In this document: one piece after another, positions 10,361-21,459 of the stretch
Numbering within the stretch: position 1 is the first letter of the stretch
How the letters are laid out: every line of letters begins with the position of its first letter
From: Cydia pomonella
Lineage: Eukaryota; Arthropoda; Insecta; Lepidoptera; Tortricidae
Assembly: GCF_033807575.1 (NCBI RefSeq)
Contig: NC_084720.1
Span: forward strand, 16,809,570-16,873,569
Length of the DNA: 64,000 bases
Reading direction: 5' to 3'
The notes under the pieces: model-generated
Told to the model about the DNA's origin: nothing
The model's database searches: none
What the model saw: only the letters and a program-made list of their open reading frames with translations
Program-made: the position numbers and the translations under genes

Positions 10361-10757
10361 GTAACTTTCTAAAATACTAGTACGCATGTTTTATGTATTT
10401 TGTATGCGATATTTTGGCCATATTTCGAAATTTATTTTTTAGAATTTTTGTGACAAAGGCATAGTAAATATAAGAAGATTTTCTACATATACCTAGACGG
10501 ACTAAGCTAAGTCTTCACCGACTTTGACGTGACAAATTGTGGGAGTGCCTTCAAATACTGATGTAACTTTCAAAAATACTAGTACGCAGGCTTTATGTAT
10601 TTTGTATGCGATATGTTGGCCAATTTTAAAATGCGTTTTTTTGAGTTTTCGTAAAAAACGTATAGTAAGTATAAGGCGATTTTCTACATATGGGACAAAG
10701 CTAAGTCTTCACCGACTTTGACGTGACAAATTGTGGACGTGCCTTCAAACACTGATG
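10361..10757 (+). repeat. Tandem duplication, period about 202 bp
   Basis: The first unit starts GTAACTTTCTAAAATACTAG (10361), the second GTAACTTTCAAAAATACTAG (10563). Both contain TATGTATTTTGTATGCGATA and CTTCACCGACTTTGACGTGA. About 85% similar by eye. The 60-codon open frame 10539-10721 lies in the second unit. Confidence 0.85.
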
Positions 10758-10759
10758 AC

Positions 10760-11490
10760 AACGTTGCATTTTAAATATTTACAAGAGGGGAAAAGTAAAC
10801 TAATGCATATTTTGAGTTCTCTTTTTGGCTGTTGGAATTGATTTTTAAAAGTGATGATTTGATTTTTGAAAGCAGTGAGTTTTTTGCTGTCAGTTCCACT
10901 TTGTCCATGCAAAGTCTGTGCGATTAGCTTGGCTTGACTTTATTAAAGTTAATAATTATTTAAAAAGAGTATATACAAATACTCTAGCATGATTCTGTTC
11001 TGATCCAGCTATAAACGTTATTCAAAGTTTCATTACCATAAATATTTCGATAATAAATCTTTCTTCTCTTTGCAAACAGTACAAAACCTCAGACGCAAAT
11101 TTCTCAGAAACATCGAGATCAAACCACTTCATACGGACCGACACGCAAAAGAATCTATATAAAATTCACATTTCTACTTCAATATGTCATATCTCTACTT
11201 AGCTTTCATTCTAATTTCAATCTTATTGACAGTAACATAAGGCTATAATTTGCAATAGCTTTTCGATGACTTAATCTGTTTATGAGGTAGTAAGGGAAGT
11301 TCTCCGAAGGTCCAAATTGTGCCGTTGATGTCTTTTGTATGGGGATGATGCATGTTGGCGTTTAACGCTAAATAACTTAAACTAGTGAATCTGTAGACCT
11401 CGCGAGTATAACCTAAAACAGAATAAACGTGTGGGTTCATTGGCTTAGCCATCATAAAAAATATCCAAAAAATTACTCGACAAAAATAGT
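10760..11490. other. No gene seen
   Basis: AT-rich sequence without recognised repeats. Two opposing open frames at 11243-11557 and 11429-11638 have no motif; the second ends in MITE sequence. Confidence 0.5.
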
Positions 11491-11552
11491 ACATTACGAT
11501 ACAAGTGCGAATAATAGTAAATTTGCGGTTAGTGGTTTTTTCTCGATGACTC

Positions 11553-11625
11553 TTCAAGTACGTGTTCAGATATTATTGAGCGCCTCGGCCGCTCCGATAT
11601 GTCTGATGGCGGCACAGTGCCGGTT
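11553..11625. repeat. Right half of the TACAGTCGC MITE
   Basis: CGTGTTCAGATATTATTGAG, GCCTCGGCCGCTCCGATATG and TCTGATGGCGG, complementary to the end of 51229-51346. Confidence 0.5.
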
Positions 11626-11927
11626 GGAGGGAAAGTAGACAAGTAACGTACTATGTAGGGCTTTCATTTCGCGTAAGGTTTGCATTGTTCTACGCTGGAT
11701 TGCCATATTTGAGATTTCTCTATATGTATGACAATCTAGATTTGAACCACGCCTTTCAAGTCCATGAAATGAAAATTTTATGTGATTTTAGACAAATAAA
11801 ATTTTATTTTGTATATAATGTGTATTGGGATAATTTATCTTTTAATCTTTTACGAGCATTTTCTGGTATAGCAACAGTAAGATGATGCCTTGGTAAGCGT
11901 TGCAGGAGCGTAATGGATCCTTTAAGA

Positions 11928-12071
11928 ATGAATCACGCTAGAACGGCCAGGGTCCGGGCCGAGGCAACCGACACTTCATTTTATATGACAGGAACAGATC
12001 ATAACATGATGTTTTCTATAGAAAACGAAGTATTGGACCCCGGACCTGGGCCGTATTAACGTAAGTCATCC
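11928..12071. mobile_element. Foldback MITE (ACGGCC..GGTCCGG)
   Basis: Arms ATGAATCACGCTAGAACGGC and GGGCCGTATTAACGTAAGTC, with inner GGTCCGGG/CCCCGGACC pairing. About 144 bp. Confidence 0.6.
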
Positions 12072-12399
12072 CTATGTGTTACCAAAGTATGAAACTTCTA
12101 GTTTAGTAGATATTAGTGATTTTGGTAAAATTTCCCGATGATTTCCCTATGCATTATTTTTTATATAAAAATAATTAAATATAATTTGATGATTTTTTTT
12201 TATTCCGCTACTAGGATTTTACAATCTCTTTTGAATCGTCAAAAGCACATTATAAATAAATTAACCAAAAATAAATAAACAGCTTACAAAATAGAAAATT
12301 CTACATTTATAATTTACTACCAATATACATTTCATAATTTATTCATTTATTTATAGGAGGCCTTATGCTGTAGACCAGATTTAACATATTTTTATATAT

Positions 12400-12655
12400 G
12401 TATTTATATATCTTTTTATTTAGATTTGTATATGATGTTTTGTTTTGTGTTTATTCTGTGCTAGACTTCTTTTATTGCATCTGGAACACCTACTGACATA
12501 ATTTTTTTTTTTTAATTCCACTACCTAAAGGTTGTCTGAAAGAGATCGCTGTTTAGCGATAAGACCGCCTGTTGTTTATCTCTTCTTTATGTGTTGTATT
12601 ATTTATACTGTTTCTGTATTGAGGTGTGCAATAAAGAGTATAAAAAAAAATGTCA
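12400..12655 (+). repeat. Retroposon 3' end with poly(A)
   Basis: GAGATCGCTGTTTAGCGATA, AGACCGCCTGTTG and GGTGTGCAATAAAGAG followed by A8: the end of an L2-like or SINE-like retroposon with its own AATAAA. Confidence 0.6.
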
Positions 12656-12659
12656 CCTG

Positions 12660-12960
12660 TGGTTAATGTAAGGCCATATTATATATTTAGCCAACGTAAC
12701 TTACTTAATAGCAGGCCATATAGCCAAATAAATTAGTTTCAAAAATGTATAACCGTAACCCGAATAACACTCATTTTTAACAACTCCTAATGGAATCCAT
12801 ACATTCCACGACTCTTCTCTTTCCGCACAGATTATAAAATATGCAATTCCTCTTTAAACTTCTTTATAATGAAGTCGAAAAATAATTAATAGATTAATAT
12901 ATAATAATTAGTGGCTGTATGAGCTGTACGTCTAGCCATAAGCTTAGTAAGAAATAAGTT
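12660..12960. other. No gene seen
   Basis: AT-rich, nothing recognisable. Confidence 0.5.
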
Positions 12961-13003
12961 AAGTAGAGCCAGTAGAGTCTAAAGAGCATATAATCACTAC
13001 GTG

Positions 13004-13051
13004 GTAGAGTCTATGGCGCTTAAGTTAAGACTTAAGCGCCATAGACTCTAC
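13004..13051. repeat. Perfect 22-bp hairpin
   Basis: GTAGAGTCTATGGCGCTTAAGT (first 20 shown as GTAGAGTCTATGGCGCTTAA) pairs without mismatch with 13030-13051 across a 4-base loop. Neighbouring GGCGCTTAAGCTTAAG and CCAGTAGAGTCT extend the symmetry. Confidence 0.75.
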
Positions 13052-13079
13052 TGGCGCTTAAGCTTAAGTACCTTATTTC

Positions 13080-13690
13080 CGCTATTTTGAATATTATACA
13101 AAAAGGACAAAAAAAAATGTAAATATCAAAGCTGATTACAAAATTTGACGAGAATCAGTTAAGAAATGCGACCTGTCGAGGACATCCGGGCGTATGAAAG
13201 CATTTTTTCCCAAGATGATTTGAAATCCTTCGCTAACGCTCGGTTAAATAAATAAGTTATTAAGTTTTGTTGACAACGCGTTTACCACGCGTAGTTTTAA
13301 GTGAAATTGTATATTGTGAGATAAATAAATCATATCATATCATATTATAAGTCGTATTCTTTAGTGTACGCCGACCCTTATTGTTACGGTGCAATGAATT
13401 ACTACCTTGGCCACTGAACGCCAGTTAACACCCCCTTAAATGTCATTTAGCTTGACGACCGGTTAAGTATTAAGACGTTCATAAAACGATACGCTGGTTT
13501 CACGGCAACCATTTTGTTGCATTACCGTTACCTTGGTAGTTTCAAAGTTTCAAGCGAATGAGATGTCGGGATTGGATTGATAACTTATAATTAATTAATT
13601 ATACGTATTATAGCATATCCCTACTACGTTATATATTCAGAAATCAAAACATACAAAAGTATAGCATAAAAAAAAGGAATATTTAAACAT
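13080..13690. other. No gene seen
   Basis: A retroposon-like tail at about 13290-13350 (GTGAGATAAATAAATCATAT); the rest is featureless. Confidence 0.5.
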
Positions 13691-13693
13691 ATA

Positions 13694-13833
13694 CCCCCTT
13701 ATTCATAAACGTATACTAAAGTTACGATGCCGCTAATCATCGTTTGTCCCTTTCCGACGTATTAGTATGATGGAAAGGGACAAACGATGATTAACGGCAT
13801 CGTCACTTTAGTACACGTTTATGAATAAGGGGG
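13694..13833. mobile_element. Foldback MITE (CCCCCTTATTCATAAACG)
   Basis: 140 bp. Ends CCCCCTTATTCATAAACG and CGTTTATGAATAAGGGGG, arms over 60 bp with AAACGATGATTA(A/G)CGGCATCG near the centre. Confidence 0.8.
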
Positions 13834-13856
13834 ATGATAAATAAATAGTTTACCAC

Positions 13857-13926
13857 GAAATGGTCTCGCCTCAGCATAAATGCTAACCCAAAAGTCAGCG
13901 CTGATCTTCCGGCGAGACCATTTATG
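13857..13926. repeat. Short foldback
   Basis: AAATGGTCTCGCC at the left and GGCGAGACCATTT at the right, about 65 bp apart. Confidence 0.55.
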
Positions 13927-14054
13927 GGTCACGAACGCAGCTGTACGACACGGCATAAAACTGAATGCGACTTTGCGCGATATTATTCCTACTTACCTAA
14001 GTTTTATTGCAATAATACGGTGCTGCAATTTTTTTTTATTTAGACTCGACTACT

Positions 14055-14345
14055 AGAACACAACATATCTTAGCCACAGAATAAATAATAGTACTACTAT
14101 ACAGAAATGGCACTTCCTACAAAACCTAAGCTTGACAGCGATTCAGGGACGAATTATGTTGTCCCTTTCTAATGTCCGGCCATTTACGGTTGTCAAAATT
14201 CAAGTCATTATCTTATCTGTGTTCGTGCACTCAAAGGGACATAAAGTTGTACCAATCCTAATCATTGCTTGGAGCAATGCTGAGCCGAACGGAGCCGAGA
14301 ATGACCGAAAGGAGGAGTGTCGCCCCATTGTCTTAGCCAAGTGAA
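14055..14345 (+). repeat. Dispersed repeat (TTGACAGCGATTCAGGGAC family)
   Basis: CTTGACAGCGATTCAGGGAC, TTGTCCCTTTCTAATGT and GGAGCAATGCTGAGCC. Four copies in the window: also 16925-17160 (-), 31145-31350 (-) and 44440-44620 (+). Three open frames over these copies are not genes. Confidence 0.75.
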
Positions 14346-14494
14346 AAAGAATGCATACGAGCAAATCAAAATACTGGCCCAGGAAAGAAAGGATTGGCAA
14401 ATACTCCGACGAGAGCAAAGCTCTTAAGTTATGATGATGATGATGACCAGAGACCATTATATTTTGACATTATTTCGAGCGGTAATGTATTGCG

Positions 14495-14717
14495 AAGCGC
14501 TGGTGGCCTAGCGTTAAGAGCGTGCGACTTGCAATCCGGAGGTCGCGGGTTCAAATCCCGGCTCTTTCGGAACTCAGCATGTACGAAATATAATTTTATA
14601 TTTACCAGTCGCTTTTCGTTGAAGGAAAACATTGTGAGGAAACTGGACTGATCCTAATAAGGCCTAGTTTACCCTCTGCGTTGGAAGGAAAATGCCGAGA
14701 CAACACAAGGAAGATGG
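14495..14717 (+). mobile_element. tRNA-headed SINE, family 2, internally deleted
   Basis: Head AGCGCTGGTGGCCTAGCG, box B GGTTCAAATCCC, then the body ACCAGTCGCTTTTCGTTGAA and GGCCTAGTTTACCCTCTG. After TTGGAAGG it jumps to AAAATGCCGAGACAACAC, skipping about 90 bp present in the copy at 35853-36189. Confidence 0.8.
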
Positions 14718-14719
14718 TA

Positions 14720-15410
14720 ATGTATTGTATACATCGTCATTACTTATAATATGACCAGTTTTGACGTAGTGTCAGTAAATGCGACGTTTTGATTTAGAAC
14801 AAAGTAACGGTAGAATGCTTGTTTTTTTAAAGTAAAAATAAAAGTTGTACTTTTTAAATAAAACCTATGAAAGTAAGTTCTTTAAGGACTTCACTAACTG
14901 CCCTTCGAATATGCGTTTGTATCAAAAATACATCTGTATATACAGATACGGCATTCGTTACTCGACCAAGCTGGTAACCCGATGCTGTGGTTACCCACGA
15001 TGCAATGGCGTGACGTTTGCCTTATCTTATCCACCATCTTGGCCAACTGTGACGAACTTCAGTAGAAAATGGCGGCCGATACGCCATTTTAGAATTAAGA
15101 TCTCTTATCACCTGTTAAGTCTATAGGCGAATGTGAAACTGGAATCGCGATGGCCATCATTTGAAATACGAGAATTGACGGGTCTGTTAAGTGGTCGTGA
15201 ACGGACTTTTCACGAATTGAAATAAGATTTTTGGTAAATTGGACTAATTGACAATAGGGAGTGTTACTGCAATGTTCTGCTGCCAGACTGCAGCACTAGC
15301 ACCTTTCGTAAACCATAGAGTAACTTATACATACTGTGCCTTAAATTGTTTCTGACAAGTTTTCACAGATAATAAAATATGACATTGATGCATTAAGGCG
15401 GTTTGTTTAC
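14720..15410. other. No gene seen
   Basis: A 93-codon open frame (14845-15126) has no motif. A small palindrome AAAATGGCGGCCGATACGCC lies at about 15066-15090. Confidence 0.5.
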
Positions 15411-15411
15411 A

Positions 15412-15565
15412 AAGGGCCTACCGGGAAACGCGGAAATAGAAATTTAGTTATCTGCCTCTTTATCGCTCGAATATGCAAGAGTAATAGAGAGGTTAGATAA
15501 CAAAATCAAAATTGTGGTGGATTGTGGTAGTGGCGCCCCCTACGCAGTGTTTCGCGTAATATTCC
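15412..15565. mobile_element. Foldback element related by its ends to the GGCCTACCGCG family
   Basis: Begins GGGCCTACCGGGAAACGCG. The core TTATCTGCCTCTTTATCGC pairs with AATAGAGAGGTTAGATAA. It ends GCGCCCCCTACGCAGTGTTT. Confidence 0.55.
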
Positions 15566-15740
15566 CTATTAAGTTATTAAGTGCAATACATTGTAACCTT
15601 AATAGAATGAACAATTTTATAGTCTCTGTCAATTAAATTATAACACTACCAAAGGTAGATTTTAAAACTAATTCAAGGAGTGCGACAGATGGGTATGCAT
15701 AGATAAAAATGTGACTTCCGGTTTTTTGACAGCTTTTACC

Positions 15741-15815
15741 AGGGGGCCTACCGCGAAAACCGAATTTCGTAAATTGCGCGGATCTTAATTCTCGATTTTC
15801 GCGGTTGTAGCCCAG
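15741..15815. repeat. Short foldback, GGCCTACCGCG end
   Basis: GGGGGCCTACCGCGAAAACCG opposite CGATTTTCGCGGTTGTAGCCC, about 75 bp. Confidence 0.6.
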
Positions 15816-15849
15816 GTTCGATACCCGGTTGACTTATTTTTTTTGTTCA

Positions 15850-16540
15850 GTTTTTCTTATCTCCGAAATGGTACCGTGTGGTTTCTAAGTTTTCTACGTT
15901 CTAGTTTTTCACACAGTTCCGTCCGTTTCGATTTTAAACATCCTCTATAAATACATATTTTAGTCACTTGCAATACCTTAGAAAGTTATTAAATTACTTC
16001 GATGCATATAGGAATAAAATGCAGATGTTTATCAATAACCGCAAACAAGTTTGATAAGGTGCTAATTTAGTTGACACGAAACAGCACCTTTCTAACACTT
16101 TTAAACATGTGTTTAACCAATAATCATTTATTTCGAACAAAGTCCATAATAGTGTTAAACTGCAATAACTATTATATATTATTGCAAAACTATCCCCTGT
16201 TATTAAATCCTTGAGATATGATACCTACGAATATATATTTGAAACCTATATGAATTCTTATTTTTTTAGAAGTTGAGAAACTCACTAATACATTTAAGTA
16301 CTTTTAATATTTTTATGTTTACGTTTTATAATTTTAATATTTGTTCATCAGAATTGTCTTTTAAGGTTGAGGGAGGCAAGCAAATATAAATTACGAGGAA
16401 AATAATCGCGATTTAAATGAGTAATCGATAAAATAATAGTTACTTTACGAAACATCCTATATAAATGTCAAAACTGTGTCAAAATGCAAAAACTAACTCA
16501 GACTTTCAAAAGTAACTGTTTATTTACAAACTTAATCCGA
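15850..16540. other. No gene seen
   Basis: AT-rich, no recognised repeats. Confidence 0.5.
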
Positions 16541-16549
16541 AATACTTAC

Positions 16550-16700
16550 AGTTATATCCGAAATGTATCACAAACACAAGGTTAACTACGAAAGTTTGAC
16601 GTGTAACTCGCGACCGTGCGTACTGTGTGCGGAGCGCGTGAACATTGCGCGCGGACGGCGCCCGATCGCGTATATACTCGGCACGGAGCGCTGTGATTGG
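16550..16700 (-). promoter_or_regulatory. Candidate promoter and 5' exon
   Basis: A CpG-rich patch in an AT-rich region. On the minus strand there is a CCAAT box (16699-16695), a TATA-like GAGTATATACGCG about 20 bp on, and a donor ACT|GTAAGT with last exon base at 16550. No good start codon lies between, so the exon would be untranslated. Signals are in the right order and spacing, but no downstream exon was found. Confidence 0.35.
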
Positions 16701-16789
16701 TGGAGCGCCGGCGCGCCCGCCTGACTCACTGGGTACGTCATGAAAGATGCTTGGAAATTTGGGGGTTGGACTGTTTGGTAAACTTTACC

Positions 16790-16870
16790 CCACCGGCACC
16801 GCACTTACAACCCCTCTGGTGTTGCGGGTGTTCATGGGGAAAAAATCGATTACTCGTTTGCATCCTATAT
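16790..16870 (-). repeat. LINE-tail repeat, partial reverse copy
   Basis: CCGGCACCGCACTTACAACC and GTTGCGGGTGTTCATGGGG are the complement of the tail at 4090-4300. Confidence 0.6.
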
Positions 16871-16924
16871 AATACAAAAAACTTTGTAGCTAACTAGAAA
16901 ATATCGGGGTTTCAACCAGGGGGA

Positions 16925-17160
16925 AGAAACTAGAGCGTTCGGGCTCGGCATTGCTCCGAGCAATTATTAGGGCTGGCACAACTTGACGTCCCTTGGCATG
17001 CACAACCACAGATAATTACATGAATTTTAACAACTGTAAATAGCCGAAATGGATAGTGCCATACATTAGAAAGGGACAACATGAGTTGGCCCTGAATCGC
17101 TGTCAAACTTCGTCTTTGTAGGAAGTTTCCTTTCTGTACGGTACCATCATTTATTCTGTG
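16925..17160 (-). repeat. Dispersed repeat (TTGACAGCGATTCAGGGAC family)
   Basis: Reverse copy of the repeat at 14055; GGACAACATGAGTTGGCCC and GAATCGCTGTCAAACTTCG. Confidence 0.75.
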
Positions 17161-17516
17161 GTTCAACGGTAAAAAGTGGGGTAAAAAATTATAAACTTTG
17201 TAGTTAGAGCCGGTCCACGTTAATTTTCATTCTAAGTGCTATGTCATGTATGGAACTTAAAGGGATATGTATGCATTCCTACTAACAAGTTAGTGCAAAG
17301 TTAGCGTGGTCAGAGTCTAGTAGGTTGCTTTGCAGAATGAGTAGTTACTGTAATATTTCAGGTAGGAAAGTTCAATAATGATCACATTATAAGTTTTCAA
17401 CGCGAAGTTCACCGCACACGCACACGAAATAAGGAAAAGTTTTGGAGTTAACTTTTAAAATAACAATGTAACAGATTGGAGTCTCTCAGGACAGTAATAG
17501 TAATTTGTTTTACAAG

Positions 17517-17917
17517 GGAGAAAAATTGTTGTTTAACCGCTCGTACTAATTTATACCCGACCCGAGCAGGCGAAAGATACCAAAATTTGAGAAGTGGATT
17601 TTTGAGAGTTGCGAGGGTTTCAAGGCACGAGGGTTAAACAAACTTTGCTTCTGAGTGAAACACAACATTTTTCACCACACCTACGCGAGGAAAATACTAA
17701 CTATGAAATACCAAAAAAATCAAACCAAACCAAATCCTAAAAAAATATCAGTCAAAATCATAATTTTAGACTCAATTCTACCAACTAACATAAAAAAACG
17801 ACTCAAAATTTGCATCTGATTACTTTTGCCCCACAAATGAATAAAATGCAACTTTCTTATTAGTTTTCGAACAATCAAGAGGGCCTTTACTAGTTGGTGT
17901 GGTGAAAATTATATTTT
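17517..17917 (+). repeat. Dispersed repeat pair, copy 1
   Basis: Shares TTGTTGTTTAACCGCTCGTA, GGGTTAAACAAACTTTGC, AACACAACATTTTTCACCAC and ACTCAAAATTTGCATCTGAT with 26046-26413. Unknown class. Confidence 0.7.
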
Positions 17918-18044
17918 TCGTATTTATTATTGTACATTTCACATTAAATTGACGCTTCAAAAAATGAATCTTGCTGTTTCAAAAGTGGGGAAAAGTTTGT
18001 TTCGCACACTACAGGTTGTTGTTCAGTTACCTGCAATAATTTTC

Positions 18045-18115
18045 AGGCTGAATATATAGGTTATACTGAGCAACTTTTACTGTGAGGTCGACCTCGAAAT
18101 CACAAAACCTGTATT
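18045..18115. repeat. Half-copy of the GAGCAACTTTTACTATGG MITE
   Basis: GGTTATACTGAGCAACTTTT followed by diverged interior; the right arm is missing. Confidence 0.5.
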
Positions 18116-18249
18116 TAATGCAAAATAGGATTTCTGACAGGTATTCGTTTTTCCAGGTGCGCTAAATGTATATGTATATAATATGTATATATTATAATAC
18201 TGAGTATTTATGTATGTTTATCGATAATAGTAGTATTTAGATAGTAACT

Positions 18250-18395
18250 TTTATCTCTGTACTGATTTTCTTCCGCACCAATTGTAAGTTTCTGTTTGGC
18301 CTAATGGTTGACTGGTAGAGAATGTTTTAAGGCATTAAGTAGGCCATTTATACTTTTTTGTATTGTGCAATAAAGGTTAAATAAATAAACAAATT
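18250..18395 (+). repeat. Retroposon 3' end
   Basis: GGTTGACTGGTAGAGAATG, TGTGCAATAAAGGTTAAATA and an AAATAAATAAA tail. Confidence 0.55.
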
Positions 18396-18399
18396 ATAA

Positions 18400-19085
18400 T
18401 TAGATACCAATAAATAAGGCTTAGACCTGTCACAGGTTTCCATCTAAAAGTCAACTGGTTATTTCCCATTCCAATAAAATGACATCTCACATGACAAGCC
18501 ATAAATAGAACCAATTATAAACCGTCTAGACAGTAGGAATATAAGGCAGTATTTCCCGAAGTCCGGACACTAAGTATATCCGAGAATTGTGGAATTATGC
18601 AGTAGCTGCTACAATTATTTTAATTATTGAGAACTTTTCCGCGGAAGGAGACGACTTAGTAGGTGTCTGGTTCATGCAACACGCGGTGGCCGAATGGACA
18701 ATTCATACATCGGACTTGTGTCCGAAGAATGTGGTATTTCGGCGATTCCGTGGGAATCTGCCTAATCCTACAACGCTACAGAAAACCGTCGCCAAATAGT
18801 TATTTGTGCAACAAGAGAGGAAAGTTGGTTTTTCTGGCGAGTGTTGATTTTGCTCTCGAGATGTAAATTATTTTGCTCTCGTGTGACACATACGACTTTT
18901 CACCTCAGTAGTGAGAACATATTAAAGGTTAAAAAAAATCAACATCAAGTAAAGTTAACCACATTTATTTACATTAATGAATGAAGAGTATCATCATTAT
19001 GACGAAAGCTTGTCTCACTCCCTGGATATTAAATTAAAATTAAATATCATTTATTTTCAGGGAAATAATGCCATACAATAATAAA
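18400..19085. other. No gene seen
   Basis: Two overlapping short open frames (18587-18866) without motifs. Otherwise AT-rich. Confidence 0.5.
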
Positions 19086-19088
19086 AAA

Positions 19089-19635
19089 GCGGCCAAGTGC
19101 GGGTCGGACTCGCGCATGAAGGGTTCCGTACCATTTAAGACGTATTAAAAAAAAACTACTTACTAGATCTCGTTCAAACCAATTTTCGGTGGAAGTTTGC
19201 ATGACAATGTATATCATATATTTTTTTTAGTTTTTTCATTCTGTTATTTTAGAAGTTACGGGGGGGGGGGGGACACACATTTTACCACTTTGGAAGTGTC
19301 TCTCGCGCAAACTATTCATTTTAGAAAAAAATGATATTAGAAACCTCAATATCATTTTTGAAGACCTATCCATAGATACCCCACACGTATGGGTTTGATG
19401 AAAAAAGATTTTTTGAGTTTCAGTTCTAAGTATGGGGAACCCCCAAAATTTATTGTTTTTTTTCTATTTTTGTGTGAAAATCTTAATGCGGTTCATAGAA
19501 TACATCCACTTACTAAGTTTGAACAGTACAGCTCTTATAGTTTCGGAAAAAAGTGGCTGTGACAGAATCGGACAGACAGACGGACATGACGAATCTATAA
19601 GGGTTCCGTTTTTTGCCATTTGGCTACGGAACCCT
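19089..19635 (+). mobile_element. CCGGCCAAG...GGAACCC element
   Basis: GCGGCCAAGTGCGGGTCGG to GGCTACGGAACCC, flanked by TAAAAAAG and TAAAAATC. Contains a G14 run at about 19258 and a GACAGACAGACGGACATG motif near the end. About 547 bp. No transposase. The open frame at 19432-19653 lies inside it. Confidence 0.8.
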
Positions 19636-19639
19636 AAAA

Positions 19640-20395
19640 ATCATAAAAGCTAAATAAAAATCATTTTAGCGACACAGTTTTCCGCTCCTCTGTGGTTTTT
19701 GAAGCTAGAACAATATTTTTTTTTAATACAGATTACTATTATTAATATCTGTGTCGGAATTTTTTGCTTTTTTTGTTTCTTAATGCGCTAGTGCACTTCA
19801 AATATTCACAAAAACGGCCAAATTTACTAGGCCGCAAAGAGAAGCATGGTATTCAAAACTGACATAAATTAGCCTAATAAGTAAAACAGTCCGACACAAA
19901 TAATTTCATTGCCATTTAGAACTCAAAATGTCATTACTTTGGTTAAATTTTGGAGGAGGAAACAGTCGAGTACGATACATCGTTTTTTGACATTTTTACG
20001 CAGGTTTTTTCGTCTAACCTAGCGTTGTCTTTATCGGACTAGTTTTAGGAGCCGCTTCTGTTAGCGAGACGGATTATATTCACGTAAAATATTCAAATCT
20101 CAGCTCCCGTAGCTACTTAAGCTCTAGTCAGACTTTAATAGATATTCTAGTTAATTGTCTTACGTCAATTAGTTGTTACGTCCGAATACAAAGTAGCCAA
20201 TATGTTTACTCACGTTATATGTTTGGGTCAAAGCTCGTGGATTTGCACGTGTGAGCCAACTATGTATCAGTTATTTATGAAGCATTGACCTGCCTTGTTT
20301 ATGCTTTCAATTAGTTTGCGGATGTAAAACAATCATCAATCTCTTGAATTTTCACTATAATAATATTATAAATTCTCTCTGATGTGTTCAAAAAC
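19640..20395. other. No gene seen
   Basis: A possible weak inverted pair, CTGTGTCGGA (about 19750) and TCCGACACA (about 19890). Nothing else. Confidence 0.5.
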
Positions 20396-20396
20396 C

Positions 20397-20512
20397 GCAA
20401 ATGACGGCCATACATATGATCCTTTAAATTTTTGACATAGGCACGGAAAGTGCTCATTCCCGTACCAGAGTGGGAAAGTAGCACCATATGTACTTTAAAG
20501 GAATTTTATTTG
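20397..20512. repeat. Second unit of the composite foldback repeat
   Basis: GTGCTCATTCCCGTACCAG and GTGGGAAAGTAGCACCATAT, matching 35290-35395. Confidence 0.55.
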
Positions 20513-20583
20513 ACGGTTGTAACATGCAATTCCTGAACACATCACAGAGAGCTTATATTTGAGTAAATAATGCAGTGTAGGTA

Positions 20584-20740
20584 GAGTCAGACCAAACTAA
20601 GTTGGAAGTGATTTTGATAGCACAGATGGTGCAAGTGTTAAGTAAACGTCATAATTCATGAAGTTTGCTTGCTTGCTTGCATGCTTAAAACAACCCTTAC
20701 ACCACCCAAAATCGCTGCCAACTTAGCTTGGTCTGACCCT
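20584..20740. mobile_element. Foldback MITE (TCAGACCAAG family)
   Basis: Arms GAGTCAGACCAAACTAAGTT and AACTTAGCTTGGTCTGAC, with a TTGC microsatellite in the centre. Confidence 0.8.
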
Positions 20741-20752
20741 TATTGACTTTTA

Positions 20753-21080
20753 TCACATTTTTCGGAATGGGAAATGGTGTATTGTGAAATATTCAAACAC
20801 TATGTTTAAACAGTAAGGTCTAGTGTTATTTGGCTGCGGTTTTGTGTAAGGTAGAGGTACTTCCCCAGTTGGACTCTGCTCTAGATCTGGAATGACATCC
20901 GCTGTGCTGTGTACCACACAACGCGAGATGACATTCACAGTGTCCATACCTCTCTTTTGGACGTAGTCTAAAGACATACTCGGGTCCAAAGGAGCAATTA
21001 GTCTTTATATATTCGATCGCTGACGTAACAGAAACAATGAACATCTGTAATTTACCTAGAGGCTCTAGTGAAAGTCTCAC
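20753..21080 (-). repeat. Dispersed retroposon tail (empty-site copy)
   Basis: Reverse-oriented copy of the repeat at 39245. At the place where the other copy holds a hAT MITE, this one reads straight through a single CACTAGAC (about 20818-20825). Two overlapping open frames of 78 and 84 codons on this strand are repeat-derived. Confidence 0.7.
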
Positions 21081-21289
21081 ACAGTAGTGAAAAGAGGTAC
21101 AAGTTTCATAAAAAAAATATTGAACTTTTCACCCCCAGAGGTGGCGCTAGACGTGGGCGACGTGGGCCACCGCCTACGGTATCTCGGTCCGAGGGGTCTC
21201 GCGCCTCAAATAAGTATACCTCGGACACAACGTAAAAATGTTCGTTATTTCTTGCGCCCTATCCTATTCTATCCTATCCTATCCTATCG

Positions 21290-21455
21290 GACGCCCTAGG
21301 TATCGCTGGAGCGACATGGTGGAGGCGGATCTGCGCGAGCTTCGAGTCCACAATTGGCGAGAGGTCGCACAGGACAGAGAAAAGTGGCGCTGTCTTGTGT
21401 CGGAGGCCAAGTCCCATTTTGGGTCGCTGAGCCAACGGAGTAAGTAAGTAAGTAT
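21290..21455 (+). pseudogene. LINE (RTE-like) 3' end
   Basis: The frame to 21447 ends with RWSDMVEADLREL, WREVAQDREKWR and FGSLSQRSK, a common RTE-type C-terminus. It is followed by a GTAAGTAAGTAAG simple tail. A (TATCC)n microsatellite at about 21258-21290 precedes the coding remnant. Confidence 0.75.
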
Positions 21456-21459
21456 TTCT

